From contig NZ_CP180001.1 in the NCBI RefSeq assembly GCF_047528295.1, positions 682,001 through 746,000 of the forward strand: DNA of 64,000 nucleotides. The letters run 5' to 3'. A program made the position numbers and the translations under genes. The first letter of the stretch is position 1, and every line of letters begins with the position of its first letter. The stretch comes from Peptacetobacter sp900550335. Lineage in GTDB: Bacteria > Bacillota > Clostridia > Peptostreptococcales > Peptostreptococcaceae. The notes below the pieces were generated by a model that was given only the letters and a program-made list of their open reading frames with translations, made no database searches and had not been told where the DNA came from. Positions 52,336 through 62,127 of the stretch are shown here, in pieces.

Positions 52336-55300
52336 ATGGGAAGGTTTAAAAAAGCAATTGCGACACTTCTAGTTGCTTGTATGACAATGGTTACTCCAGC
52401 GTCATTAGGTATGGCTAAAGTTTCTGCTAACGAAGCCAACAAAACAAAAATGAGTGTATACTCAATAGATGCAGGTAGAAAATTTTTCTCAGTAAATCAG
52501 ATTAAAGAAATAATCGACACTGCAAACAAAACAGGATACACACATGTTCAGTTATTATTTGGTAATGATGGATTAAGATTATTACTAGATGACATGACAA
52601 TTACGGCAAATGGGAAAACGTATGCGAGTAATGATGTCAAAAATGCAATAAAAAGCGGAACAAAAAAATATTATGACGATCCAAATGGAACAGTTTTAAC
52701 ACAGAAAGATATGGAATCTATATTAGCATATGCTAAATCAAAAAACGTTAAAATAATTCCAGTTGTAAGTAGTCCAGGACACATGGATGCTATATTAAAT
52801 GCAATGGAAACTTTAGGAATAAAGAATCCAAAATTCAACTATCAGGGAACAGTTTCTAAAACTACTTTAGACTTAGCAAACAAAAATGCAGTTGAATTTA
52901 CAAAAGAATTAGTTGAAAAATACGCAAAATACTTCAGCGGAAAAGTAGAATACTTCAACTTCGGTGCAGATGAATATGCAAATGATGCAACTTATCATGG
53001 ACCAAGCAAAAAATCAGGATTCCTAGTTCTTCAGGAAGAAGAATTATACGACGACTTTATAAGATACATCAATGAAATATCTTCTATGGTAAAAGAAAAC
53101 AACATGAAACCAATATGTTTCAATGATGGTATATACTACAACAAAGACGAAAAAAATGGAACAGTAGATACAGATATAACAGTTGCATATTGGACTCCAG
53201 GGTTTGATAGATATTCTCCAGCTCCAGCTAAATTCTTAATAGAAAAAGGATTTAAAATATTAAATACAAATGACAACTGGTACTATGTTGTTGGACGTAA
53301 CGGAGCAGGTTGGTGGTATGGTTCTGGAATGGCCACTGACAGTATGAAAAAATTCAAATTCGACAGAGTTGTTGGAACTGCTGACGATGAAAAACCACTT
53401 CCAATAGTTGGTAGTATGGCTTGTACTTGGTGTGATGAACCTAAGAGCACATACGACCCAACAGTAGTAAAAGGTTTAATGGAATTATTTGCTAGTGAAA
53501 ACAAAGATTTCATATATCCAAAAGCTAACTACGTTAATGTTGAAAATGCAATAGCAAAAGCACCAAAAGATTTATCAAAATACACTGAAGAAACAGCTTA
53601 CAATTTAAATAAAGCAATAGCAGCTGTAACATACGGTGAAAAATTAGAAGATCAGAAAAAAGTTGATGCTATGGCATCTGAAATAACAAAAGCTACTAAA
53701 AACTTAAAAGTAGCTACAAGTAAAAAGAAAAAATCTGCTATATTCTCAATAGATGCAGGTAGAAAATATTTCTCAAAAGATCAGTTAATGCAGATAATTA
53801 ACAAAGCTCACAAAAACGGATACACAGATGTTCAGTTAATATTAGGAAACGATGGACTTCGTTTTGCATTAGATAATATGGACATAACTGTAAACGGTAA
53901 AACATACAAAAGTGACGATGTTAAAAAAGCTATAACTAAAGGAAATGAATTATACTACAACGATCCTAATGGAGACTATTTAACAGAAGTTGAAATGAAT
54001 GAAATATTAGCTTTAGCAAAAAGATTAGGTATGGGTGTAATACCTGTAATAAACTCTCCAGGTCATATGGATGGTATATTAAATGCTATGGAAGCTTTAG
54101 GAATACAGAATCCTCAGTACAGCCACAACGGTAAAAAATCTACTAGAACAATAGATTTAAACAACAAAGAAGCAATAGCATTCAATAAAGAATTAGTAAA
54201 AAAATATGCAACATACTTTGCCGAAAAAGGAAGTAAAGTATTCAACTTCGGTTGTGATGAATATGCAAATGATATAGATTCATCTAAAGAAGGATACTAC
54301 AACGGATGGAGTAGACTTCAGGGTGAAGGAATGTATCCTAAATTTGTAACTTATGTAAATGACTTATCAAAAATAATAAAAGATGCTGGAATGAAACCAA
54401 TGTGCTTCAATGACGGTATCTACTACAATAAAAAAGATGAATACGGCAAATTCGACAAAGATATAATAATATCTTATTGGACAGCTGGATGGTGGGAATT
54501 CTACGTAGCTCCAGCAGCATACCTATACGACAAAGGACATCAGATAGTAAACTTAAATGATGGATGGTACTGGGTATTAGGAAGCCATAAAACAGAAGAC
54601 AACAAACTTCCATACAAATACGAAGATGCTATGGCAAACATAGAAAAATTCGATTTCAATAAAGTTGCAGGAGATAGCTTAGCTGTTCCTACAATAGGAA
54701 GTATGCAGGCTGTTTGGTGTGATGAACCATCTAAAGAGCATGATATGGAAAAAGTAATGAACTTAATGGATGCTTATTCAGCAAAACACACTACATACCT
54801 AAAAAGACCAGGTATGAAAGTTAATGTTGTTGAAAGAATAGAAGGCGAAAATAGATACGCAACTTCTTTAGCAGTAAGTAAAAAAGCATTCTCTAAAGCA
54901 AATAAAGTATTCTTAGTATCTGGAGAAAAATTCCCAGATGCATTAAGTGCATCTTCTTTAGCTGCTAAAGGAAATGGTCCAATATTATTAGTAAACGACA
55001 AAAATGTAGATAAAATACTTTCTGAAGTAGAAAGATTAAAAGCTAAAGAAATAGTTTTAGTTGGTGGAGGATCTATATCATCTTCTAACAAAACTAAAGT
55101 AAAAGAATTTGCTAAAGAAAATTCAGCAACTGTATCAGAACTTTCAGGAAAAGATAGATATGCTACAGCTGTAAAAGTTGCAAACCAGACTATAGCTAGA
55201 TTTGGAAATAAAGGAAAAGTTATAATAGCTGACGGAAGAAATTATCCAGATGCTGTATCAATAGCTCCTTATGCTTCAAAAGAAGGAATACCAGTACTTT

Positions 55301-55701
55301 TAGTAAATGGAAACAAAGTTTCAAACGATGTTAAAAACTTCGTAAAGAAAAATAATATAAAAGAAGCTATAATAGTTGGTGGAACAAAAGCTGTTGGAAA
55401 AGAAGTAGAAAAATCATTCAAAAAGGTAGTTAGAATAGCTGGTGCTAATAGATATGAAACATCTACAAAAATAGCAGAAAAATTCTTTGCAAAAGCAGAT
55501 GGAATATTCATGGCTAGTGGAGAAGAATTTGCAGATTCATTATCTGTAAGCTATTATGCAGGTAAGAAAAATACACCGGTTGTACTTACAAGACCAAATA
55601 GACTTCACGACAACACAAGAAAATACATGGAAAATAATAAAAACAAAAAATACTATGTTATAGGTGGAGAAAACGCAGTTACTTCAAACCTATTCAACTA
55701 A
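52336..55701 (+). CDS. Cell-wall-anchored tandem GH20 beta-N-acetylhexosaminidase
   Basis: A 1121-residue exported glycosidase. Signal peptide residues 1-32 (TLLVACMTMVTPASLGMA). Two GH20 catalytic domains follow, about 40-395 and 470-815, each opening with FSIDAGRK/YSIDAGRK, carrying SPGHMD and the catalytic Asp-Glu pair in FNFGADEYAN (D212, E213) and FNFGCDEYAN (D641, E642). Between them, about 400-460, is a FIVAR-like three-helix module. The last ~290 residues are three CWB2 repeats (IEGENRYATS, LSGKDRYATA, IAGANRYETS). GH20 enzymes retain configuration through the substrate N-acetyl group and remove terminal GlcNAc/GalNAc or lacto-N-biose, which suggests mucin or milk-glycan trimming; the exact linkage cannot be read. 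AGGAGG precedes ATG 52336. Confidence 0.92.
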   Translation: MGRFKKAIATLLVACMTMVTPASLGMAKVSANEANKTKMSVYSIDAGRKFFSVNQIKEIIDTANKTGYTHVQLLFGNDGLRLLLDDMTITANGKTYASNDVKNAIKSGTKKYYDDPNGTVLTQKDMESILAYAKSKNVKIIPVVSSPGHMDAILNAMETLGIKNPKFNYQGTVSKTTLDLANKNAVEFTKELVEKYAKYFSGKVEYFNFGADEYANDATYHGPSKKSGFLVLQEEELYDDFIRYINEISSMVKENNMKPICFNDGIYYNKDEKNGTVDTDITVAYWTPGFDRYSPAPAKFLIEKGFKILNTNDNWYYVVGRNGAGWWYGSGMATDSMKKFKFDRVVGTADDEKPLPIVGSMACTWCDEPKSTYDPTVVKGLMELFASENKDFIYPKANYVNVENAIAKAPKDLSKYTEETAYNLNKAIAAVTYGEKLEDQKKVDAMASEITKATKNLKVATSKKKKSAIFSIDAGRKYFSKDQLMQIINKAHKNGYTDVQLILGNDGLRFALDNMDITVNGKTYKSDDVKKAITKGNELYYNDPNGDYLTEVEMNEILALAKRLGMGVIPVINSPGHMDGILNAMEALGIQNPQYSHNGKKSTRTIDLNNKEAIAFNKELVKKYATYFAEKGSKVFNFGCDEYANDIDSSKEGYYNGWSRLQGEGMYPKFVTYVNDLSKIIKDAGMKPMCFNDGIYYNKKDEYGKFDKDIIISYWTAGWWEFYVAPAAYLYDKGHQIVNLNDGWYWVLGSHKTEDNKLPYKYEDAMANIEKFDFNKVAGDSLAVPTIGSMQAVWCDEPSKEHDMEKVMNLMDAYSAKHTTYLKRPGMKVNVVERIEGENRYATSLAVSKKAFSKANKVFLVSGEKFPDALSASSLAAKGNGPILLVNDKNVDKILSEVERLKAKEIVLVGGGSISSSNKTKVKEFAKENSATVSELSGKDRYATAVKVANQTIARFGNKGKVIIADGRNYPDAVSIAPYASKEGIPVLLVNGNKVSNDVKNFVKKNNIKEAIIVGGTKAVGKEVEKSFKKVVRIAGANRYETSTKIAEKFFAKADGIFMASGEEFADSLSVSYYAGKKNTPVVLTRPNRLHDNTRKYMENNKNKKYYVIGGENAVTSNLFN

Positions 55702-55713
55702 ATTTAGAATATG

Positions 55714-55751
55714 AAAAAAGTCGCCAATATGAAAATATTGGTGGCTTTTTA
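55714..55751 (+). terminator. Intrinsic terminator after the GH20 gene
   Basis: Stem AAAAAGTCGCCAATAT / ATATTGGTGGCTTTTT (mismatch and G-U allowed), GAAA loop, T-run. Confidence 0.88.
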
Positions 55752-55872
55752 CATGTATGATTAATAAATTAAAAAGAAAATTATTGAAATATGGTATAGA
55801 GTAATGGTAAAATAGTATAGTACGAAATGTATTAAGAATATAAAGACTAAAAACAAAAACAAAGCTAAAAAC

Positions 55873-55912
55873 AAAAAATGGCCCGATATTCAGATCGGGT
55901 CATTTTTTGTTT
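55873..55912 (-). terminator. Intrinsic terminator of the LysR gene (bidirectional)
   Basis: Stem AAAAAATGGCCCGAT / ATCGGGTCATTTTTT with a six-base loop; T-tracts on both strands. It lies just after the stop codon of the minus-strand LysR gene. Confidence 0.85.
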
Positions 55913-55916
55913 TTGG

Positions 55917-56807
55917 TTATTTATTCAAACTATCATAAGAAATTCCAAAATAATTCGCTACAAAGTAGATAAAAGTCTTTGCAGCAGGAGAAAGGTCTTT
56001 AAACTTCTTCATAGAAATGCCTAATTTTCTAGAATAACTAGGCTCTAAAGGAAGATAGTTTATTCTATGCTTTTCCTTTTCTATAACTAGCTCGGTTGAA
56101 ATACTCCACCCAAGATTATTTTCTACCATGGAGATAATAGAATAATCATTTTGGGAAGAAAAACGTATCAAAGGTCTAATATTTTCGGATTTTAAAATAT
56201 CGTAGACTCTATTATTATAAGATAGCTCAGGTATTATAAATTTTTGTCCGTTGAAGTTTTCTACAGGGAAAGTATTCATATTTTCTACTGAAAAAGATTT
56301 TGGGAAAATAGCTACATACTTATCTTCTAGTATATGTAAAAACTCTAACTCAGAGCTATTATCGTATTCGGAAAATGCAAAATCCACCTTTGATTCAGTT
56401 ATCCAATCATTAAGATCCTTTACGCCGCCTTCTTTTAGATTAATTATTATATTTGGATGCTCCATATTAAATTTGTTTATTATATCTGGAAGCCAATTAA
56501 CAGATATGCTTGAAAAAGTTCCTATATTTAGAGAACCTACCTCAAGACCTTTTATATTGAATATAAACTGCTCCAATTTTTCGTTTTCAGACATTAAAAC
56601 CCTAACTTTTTGAAGGAAGTCTCTACCTATAGGTGTAAGATGAACTCCATACCTATCCCTTATAAATAATTGAAGCCCTAAATCCTTTTCTAATCTTTTT
56701 ATTGAATGGCTAATTCCTGATTGAGTATAACCCAAAAGTTCTGCTGTATATGAGATACTATTTGTCTCAGCAACAGAGACGAATATCTTATAAGTGTTTA
56801 TATCCAT
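55917..56807 (-). CDS. LysR-family transcriptional regulator
   Basis: A 296-residue DNA-binding regulator. The winged HTH is at residues 1-60 (SISYTAELLGYTQSGISHSI then RLEKDLGLQLFIRD), followed by a LysR substrate-binding domain from about residue 90 (SLNIGTFSSISVNWLPDII). AGGAGG precedes the start at 56807 on the minus strand. Its effector and targets are unknown. The 516-base gap upstream has no divergent protein gene, which is unusual for LysR regulators, but contains a candidate structured RNA. Confidence 0.93.
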   Translation of the reverse strand: MDINTYKIFVSVAETNSISYTAELLGYTQSGISHSIKRLEKDLGLQLFIRDRYGVHLTPIGRDFLQKVRVLMSENEKLEQFIFNIKGLEVGSLNIGTFSSISVNWLPDIINKFNMEHPNIIINLKEGGVKDLNDWITESKVDFAFSEYDNSSELEFLHILEDKYVAIFPKSFSVENMNTFPVENFNGQKFIIPELSYNNRVYDILKSENIRPLIRFSSQNDYSIISMVENNLGWSISTELVIEKEKHRINYLPLEPSYSRKLGISMKKFKDLSPAAKTFIYFVANYFGISYDSLNK

Positions 56808-56942
56808 AAAATTTATCCTCCTAGTTATTAGCTTGTTTTAGATATTAATATATGTCATATCTAAAATATTTTTTTGTCGCTTTTAATATATCAGTCATCA
56901 AAGTATACTATAAATATAATAATAGTTCAATTAATAATTAAA

Positions 56943-57270
56943 AAACAATTTCTCTTTAGATTATAATTCTGGGACAAAATCTATTAGAATTGTTTAAAAA
57001 GAAAAGCATAATATCAATAACTGAGCTGGTTGGTATATGCAATGGGTAAAAGATTTATAATCTGGGGAAACAGGGCCAGATAAATAACTATGAGAATAAG
57101 GGAATGGTTTTATATGGGAAGATAAAGCTATTTTGTTTATTCATAAGAATTAAATCTAAGTATATATCTTAATGTGGAATATATAGCGCCCTAAATAATA
57201 AGTCTTATAACATCTAAAAAAAGTGCTGTTACATGGGAGCCTGGTAAACTCTCTTGTAACAGCACTTTTT
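56943..57270 (+). ncRNA. Candidate structured non-coding RNA
   Basis: No credible reading frame crosses this gap, yet three paired elements lie in order: an outer AAACAATT / AATTGTTT with inner TAGATT / AATCTA hairpin at 56943-56995, ATCTGG / CCAGAT at 57060-57081, and a perfect 16-bp stem AAAAAGTGCTGTTACA / TGTAACAGCACTTTTT at 57217-57270 ending in T5, which reads as a plus-strand intrinsic terminator. No gene upstream on this strand needs that terminator. The 5' end and promoter are not established. I do not recognise a known RNA family. Confidence 0.4.
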
Positions 57271-57272
57271 CC
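57217..57272 (+). terminator. 16-bp-stem terminator without an upstream protein gene
   Basis: Perfect 16-bp stem, 22-base loop with an inner GGAG/CTCT-type pairing, and T5. It ends the candidate RNA above; it is distinct from the terminator of the minus-strand pyrophosphatase gene next to it. Confidence 0.8.
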
Positions 57273-57276
57273 GTGT

Positions 57277-57309
57277 AAAAAACCCTCAGTAAAACTGAGG
57301 GCGTTTTTA
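57277..57309 (-). terminator. Intrinsic terminator of the pyrophosphatase gene
   Basis: Stem CCCTCAGT / ACTGAGGG with short AAA loop and A/T tracts on both sides, so it works on the minus strand after the 57325 stop. Confidence 0.85.
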
Positions 57310-57324
57310 TTTTAAAATCTTAAA

Positions 57325-58905
57325 TTACATATTTTTAACTGCAGCAGTAAGTCCAGGAACTAACTGTTTCTTTCTTGAAACGCATCCTTCAACGAATACT
57401 CCCTGAGCTCCTTCAACGTTAAATGCTTCAGATATAACAGCATCTGGAGCTTTGTATATTAGGTAAGAACCTTCTTTGATTATATCAGTAACTGCAAGAA
57501 CTAATAAATCAAAATCAGTAGAGTTTATGTAGTCAAGGAACTGATCCTGTTTAGCGAATATAGAGTCTATATCAAGAGTGAATACCTGACCTATACCAAC
57601 TGTTTTGCCACTCATATCGAATTTTTTGAAGTCCATGTTTACTATTTCTTCTATTGAGAATTCGTCAAGAGAAGTTCCGTATTTGAACATGTCCATTCCG
57701 TATTTTTCCATATCAACACCAGCTATTTTAGCTAGGTCTTCACAAGCCTGTTTGTCTAATTCAGTAGTTGTAGGTGATTTGAATATTAATGTATCAGAAA
57801 GTATAGCTGATAGAAGAAGTCCTGCTATTTCAGTAGGGATTTCTACGTTGTTTTCTTTGTACATGTTGTATATTATTGTACAAGTACATCCAACAGGCAT
57901 TAATCTTACTGATAGAGGAAGATCTGTTTTCATTCCACCTAGTTTGTGATGGTCAACTATTTCAAGAAGGTTAGCTGATTCAAGTCCATCTGCACTCTGT
58001 CCGTATTCGTTGTGGTCTACTAATATAACATCTTTTTTAGGTAATTTAGCTAAATCAGAAGCTGATAATACACCTACAACTTTTCCTTCTTCACCTATTA
58101 CTGGGTAAAGGCATTTTTCGCAAAGGTCAAGGTCTTCTGCGTAATCAAATCTGCATACAGTACAATCACAAGGTTCAACTAATGATTCTATGCAAGCACA
58201 GTGGTTTATTGTGTTTGAAGTTTTGTAGTTGTTTGTTGGAACCATTATAACTGAAACACCATTTCTTTCTGCTTTAGCTTTTAATTCATCAGATATTTCT
58301 GTATTAGAAGTAAGTATTATTAAAGCAGCTTTGTTGTCTATAGCATATTCTATAGCTTCAAATCTGTTTCCTACTATAACTATATCTCCTGATTCAAGAG
58401 TCTCCATTACTGTTTCCATATCAAATGAAAGAGTAAATACTCTACCACTTATTTTTTCTGAACAGTTTACAACTACAGAACCATCAAGGTTTTTGCATAT
58501 GTTAGTTATTGTAGTGTCTATTGTTTTGAAGTGCTGATGAAGTAATTCTTCAGCTATTTTCTTTAATGATACGCATCCAGCGAATTTTCCTTCTGCATCT
58601 GCAACAGGAACTGATTCAACACATTTAGAATTCATTAGGTTGTAAGCTTCTAATAATGAAGAATCAACGTTTAGTACGTTTTCTTTATCGAAGCAAAGGT
58701 CATTAACCTGTACTTTAACTCCATCTATTAATTTAGGAGCATCCACTTTAAAGTAGTTAAGAGCGTATTCTGCTTCCTTTCTAACTTCTCCTAGTGCACA
58801 AGCTACTGCATCCTGTCCTAATGCTCTTTTTAGGTTTGCATAAGCTATAGAAGAACAAATTGAATCTGTATCTGGGTTTTTATGCCCGAAAACTAATATA
58901 CTCAT
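57325..58905 (-). CDS. ppaC: Mn-dependent inorganic pyrophosphatase with CBS/DRTGG regulatory insert
   Basis: A 526-residue family II pyrophosphatase that splits PPi. The DHH-type catalytic core begins FGHKNPDTDSICSSIAYA and continues after the insert with ILVDHNEYGQS and IVDHHKLGGM; the C-terminal DHHA2 domain ends VSRKKQLVPGL. The insert, about residues 70-300, holds two CBS segments (VESVPVADAEGKFAGCVSL; YPVIGEEGKVVGVLSASDL) with a DRTGG domain between them, the form inhibited or activated by adenine nucleotides and diadenosine polyphosphates. GAAAGGAG precedes the start at 58905. Confidence 0.93.
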   Translation of the reverse strand: MSILVFGHKNPDTDSICSSIAYANLKRALGQDAVACALGEVRKEAEYALNYFKVDAPKLIDGVKVQVNDLCFDKENVLNVDSSLLEAYNLMNSKCVESVPVADAEGKFAGCVSLKKIAEELLHQHFKTIDTTITNICKNLDGSVVVNCSEKISGRVFTLSFDMETVMETLESGDIVIVGNRFEAIEYAIDNKAALIILTSNTEISDELKAKAERNGVSVIMVPTNNYKTSNTINHCACIESLVEPCDCTVCRFDYAEDLDLCEKCLYPVIGEEGKVVGVLSASDLAKLPKKDVILVDHNEYGQSADGLESANLLEIVDHHKLGGMKTDLPLSVRLMPVGCTCTIIYNMYKENNVEIPTEIAGLLLSAILSDTLIFKSPTTTELDKQACEDLAKIAGVDMEKYGMDMFKYGTSLDEFSIEEIVNMDFKKFDMSGKTVGIGQVFTLDIDSIFAKQDQFLDYINSTDFDLLVLAVTDIIKEGSYLIYKAPDAVISEAFNVEGAQGVFVEGCVSRKKQLVPGLTAAVKNM

Positions 58906-59172
58906 CGGTATAGTCTCCTTTCGATTTTAGTAATTTGAATTTGTGAATTTCATAGATTTATTATAACATATTAGACCTATATCTTTATCATCTCTTTATA
59001 ATTCTTCTAAAAAATAAAATAAAAAAATAGTGTTATAAGTTTGAAAAATTGATAGAAAAATATTAAAAACTTTCAGAAAAGGGAAAACGATTGACAACTT
59101 GCAAAATACAGAAATGTCAAAAATTAAAAAACAATTCATGAAAAAGAATGATAAAAAAATATCAAAAAAGTG

Positions 59173-59201
59173 TTGACTTATATCAAAAATAGGACTATTA
59201 T
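59173..59201 (+). promoter_or_regulatory. Promoter of adhE
   Basis: TTGACT (59173-59178), 17-base spacer, TATTAT (59196-59201), giving a leader of about 145 bases. The remaining 58906-59172 sequence is A/T-rich intergenic DNA without a gene. A Rex operator was looked for and not found in good form. Confidence 0.7.
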
Positions 59202-59355
59202 ATACTCATCGAAAGAAACAAAACAAGATAAAAACTTTGAAAAATCAAAGATTTATAGAAAAACCCTATAATTAAAAAGTTGTTAAAAAGTAGATAAAAT
59301 TTAACGATAATTACATCAGATTTAACAAAAAATATCAATTCGGAGGAAAAAACAG

Positions 59356-61992
59356 ATGACTAAGGAAGCTAAAAAAGTTGAAGAAAAAGTAGTAAGTCCA
59401 GAAATAGTAAAAGATAAAGAAACTTTTGAATTAAGACTTGCAGAAGTTAGAGAAGCTCAGAAAGAGTTAGCTAAACTTAACCAGGAACAGGTAGATAAAA
59501 TATTCTTAGCAGCAGCAACAGCAGCTAACCAGGCTAGAATACCTCTAGCAAAAATGGCTCAGAAAGAAACAGGAATGGGTGTTGTTGAGGATAAAGTAAT
59601 TAAAAACCACTTTGCATCTGAATATATATATAATGCATATAAAAATGAAAAAACTTGTGGAGTTATAGAAGAAGACAAAGCATTTGGATTCAAAAAAATA
59701 GCTGAACCAATAGGTGTTTTAGGAGCAGTTATACCAACAACTAACCCAACATCAACAGCTATATTCAAAATATTAATAGCATTAAAAACAAGAAATGCTA
59801 TAATGATTTCTCCTCATCCAAGAGCTAAAGGATGTACAATAGAAGCAGCTAAAATAGTTCATGAAGCAGCTGTAAAAGCAGGTGCTCCAAGAGGATGTGT
59901 AGCTTGGATAGATGAACCATCATTAGAATTAACAAACTTATTAATGGCTGAAGCTGATACAATACTTGCAACAGGTGGACCTGGAATGGTTAAAGCAGCT
60001 TATTCTTCAGGAAAACCAGCTATAGGTGTTGGTGCAGGTAACGTTCCAGCAATATTAGACGAAAGCTGCGATATGAAAATGGCAGTAAGTTCAATAATAA
60101 TGTCTAAATCATTCGACAATGGTATGATATGTGCATCTGAACAGTCAGTAATAGTACCTGAAAAAATGTACGAAGATGTTAAAAAAGAATTCATATATAG
60201 AGGAGCATATGTTCTAAACGCAGATGAAGCAGATAAAGTAAGAAAAATAATACTTAATGAAGCAGGTGGAGTTAACGCTAAAATAGTTGGACAGAGACCT
60301 TGCACAATAGGTAAAATGGCTGGAATAAATGTTCCAGAATCAGCAAGAATAATGATAGCTGAAGTTGATGAAGTTGAATTTGTTGAACCATTCGCTCACG
60401 AAAAATTATCTCCAGTTTTAGCTATGTATAAATATAAAACATTTGACGAAGCTGTTTATAAAGCAGAAAGATTAGTTGAACAGGGTGGATACGGACATTC
60501 TTCAGCATTATATGTTGATACTATAAAACATCCAGAAAAAGTTGATCAGTTCGCTAATGCATTAAAAACTTGTAGATTAATAATAAACTCTCCATCTTCT
60601 CATGGTGGTATAGGTGATTTATACAACTTCAAATTAAAACCATCTCTAACTTTAGGATGCGGATCTTGGGGAGGAAATGCAGTTTCTGAAAACGTAGGAA
60701 TCAAACACTTAATCAATATCAAGACTGTAGCTGAAAGGAGAGAAAATATGCTTTGGTTTAGAGCTCCAGAAAAAGTTTACTTCAAAAAAGGTTGTATGGG
60801 AGTAGCTATGAGAGAATTCAAAGAAGTAATGAATAAGAAAAAAGCTTTCATAGTAACTGACTCATTCTTATATAAAAACGGATATACAAAAGCAATAACA
60901 GATTTATTAGATCAGATGGGAATAGTAACTACTACATTCTACAATGTTGCTCCAGACCCAACACTAGCTTGTGCTAAAGAAGGTGCAGAAGCAATGAGAG
61001 CATTTGAACCAGACCTAATAATAGCAGTAGGTGGAGGTTCAGCAATGGATGCTGGTAAGATAATGTGGGTATTATATGAACATCCAGAAGTAGATTTCCA
61101 GGATTTAGCAATGAGATTCATGGATATAAGAAAAAGAGTTTATACATTCCCTAAAATGGGTGAAAAAGCTTACTTCTGTGCAGTACCAACATCAGCAGGT
61201 ACAGGTTCTGAAGTTACTCCATTCGCAGTTATAACAGATCAGGATACAGGTATAAAATATCCTCTAGCTGACTACGAATTAATGCCAAACATGGCTATAA
61301 TAGATGCAGACTACATGATGCAGATGCCAAAAGGATTAACTGCAGCTTCAGGAATAGATGCTTTAACTCATGCATTAGAAGCTTATGTATCTATGTTAAG
61401 AACAGAACCAGCAGATGGTATGGCATTACAGGCAGGTAAAGCAATATTCAACTACCTACCAAGAGCATACAACAATGGTCCAGAAGATCCAGAAGCAAGA
61501 GAAAAAATGGCTCTAGCGTCAACAATGGCAGGTATGGCGTTTGCTAATGCATTCTTAGGTGTTTGCCACTCTATGGCTCATAAATTAGGAGCATTCCACC
61601 ACGTACCACACGGTGTTGCAAATGCATTATTAATATGCGAAGTTATAAAATACAACTGCTGTGAAGCTCCATCTAAGATGGGTACTTTCCCTCAGTATAA
61701 ATATCCAGATACTTTAAAGAGATATGCTGAATTTGCTTCATTCTGTGGAATATCAGGAAATACTGATAAAGAAAAAGTAGATAACTTAATAAAAGCAATA
61801 GAAGATTTAAAAGCTAAGTTAAATATACCAAAAACTATAAAAGAATTTGGTGTAGACGAAGCTAAATTCTTAGAAACTCTTGATGAAATGACTGAACAGG
61901 CATTTGACGACCAGTGTACAGGTGCTAACCCAAGATATCCATTAATGAGTGAAATAAAAGAAATGTACTTAAAAGTTTACTACGGAAAATAA
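59356..61992 (+). CDS. adhE: Bifunctional acetaldehyde-CoA/alcohol dehydrogenase AdhE
   Basis: An 878-residue fermentative enzyme reducing acetyl-CoA to acetaldehyde and ethanol while regenerating NAD+. The N-terminal aldehyde dehydrogenase domain (1 to about 450) has PTTNPTSTAIFKILIALKTR and the catalytic Cys259 in NGMICASEQS. The C-terminal iron-dependent alcohol dehydrogenase (about 470-878) has GGGSAMDAGK, VPTSAGTGSEVTPF, DALTHALEAYVS and the iron-binding HSMAHKLGAFHHVPHG. Such proteins form spirosomes. GGAGG precedes ATG 59356. Codon use is strongly biased, as in highly expressed genes. Confidence 0.97.
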   Translation: MTKEAKKVEEKVVSPEIVKDKETFELRLAEVREAQKELAKLNQEQVDKIFLAAATAANQARIPLAKMAQKETGMGVVEDKVIKNHFASEYIYNAYKNEKTCGVIEEDKAFGFKKIAEPIGVLGAVIPTTNPTSTAIFKILIALKTRNAIMISPHPRAKGCTIEAAKIVHEAAVKAGAPRGCVAWIDEPSLELTNLLMAEADTILATGGPGMVKAAYSSGKPAIGVGAGNVPAILDESCDMKMAVSSIIMSKSFDNGMICASEQSVIVPEKMYEDVKKEFIYRGAYVLNADEADKVRKIILNEAGGVNAKIVGQRPCTIGKMAGINVPESARIMIAEVDEVEFVEPFAHEKLSPVLAMYKYKTFDEAVYKAERLVEQGGYGHSSALYVDTIKHPEKVDQFANALKTCRLIINSPSSHGGIGDLYNFKLKPSLTLGCGSWGGNAVSENVGIKHLINIKTVAERRENMLWFRAPEKVYFKKGCMGVAMREFKEVMNKKKAFIVTDSFLYKNGYTKAITDLLDQMGIVTTTFYNVAPDPTLACAKEGAEAMRAFEPDLIIAVGGGSAMDAGKIMWVLYEHPEVDFQDLAMRFMDIRKRVYTFPKMGEKAYFCAVPTSAGTGSEVTPFAVITDQDTGIKYPLADYELMPNMAIIDADYMMQMPKGLTAASGIDALTHALEAYVSMLRTEPADGMALQAGKAIFNYLPRAYNNGPEDPEAREKMALASTMAGMAFANAFLGVCHSMAHKLGAFHHVPHGVANALLICEVIKYNCCEAPSKMGTFPQYKYPDTLKRYAEFASFCGISGNTDKEKVDNLIKAIEDLKAKLNIPKTIKEFGVDEAKFLETLDEMTEQAFDDQCTGANPRYPLMSEIKEMYLKVYYGK

Positions 61993-62090
61993 GAGTAGCA
62001 TTAAGACCGATTCAAATTGATAATTTTTACATATTACTAAAAAACCAAAAGAAAAACATAATCCAAAATATAGTCTAAGATAACCGAATT

Positions 62091-62123
62091 AAAAGACTGT
62101 CACAGAAATGTGGCAGTCTTTTT
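62091..62123. terminator. Intrinsic terminator between adhE and sigma-factor gene
   Basis: Stem AAAAGACTGTCACA / TGTGGCAGTCTTTT with GAAA loop and T-run; convergent position serves both genes. Confidence 0.85.
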
Positions 62124-62127
62124 GTTT

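Noticed and set aside
57217..57270. Resemblance of GTGCTGTTA...TAACAGCAC to SRP RNA
   Set aside because: The conserved GGAAGGAAGCAGC loop region is missing; it is a plain terminator stem.
59270..59335. Rex operator in the adhE leader
   Set aside because: TTGTTAAA and TTTAAC half-sites are present but the spacing and symmetry do not match TTGTTAA-N4-TTAACAA.
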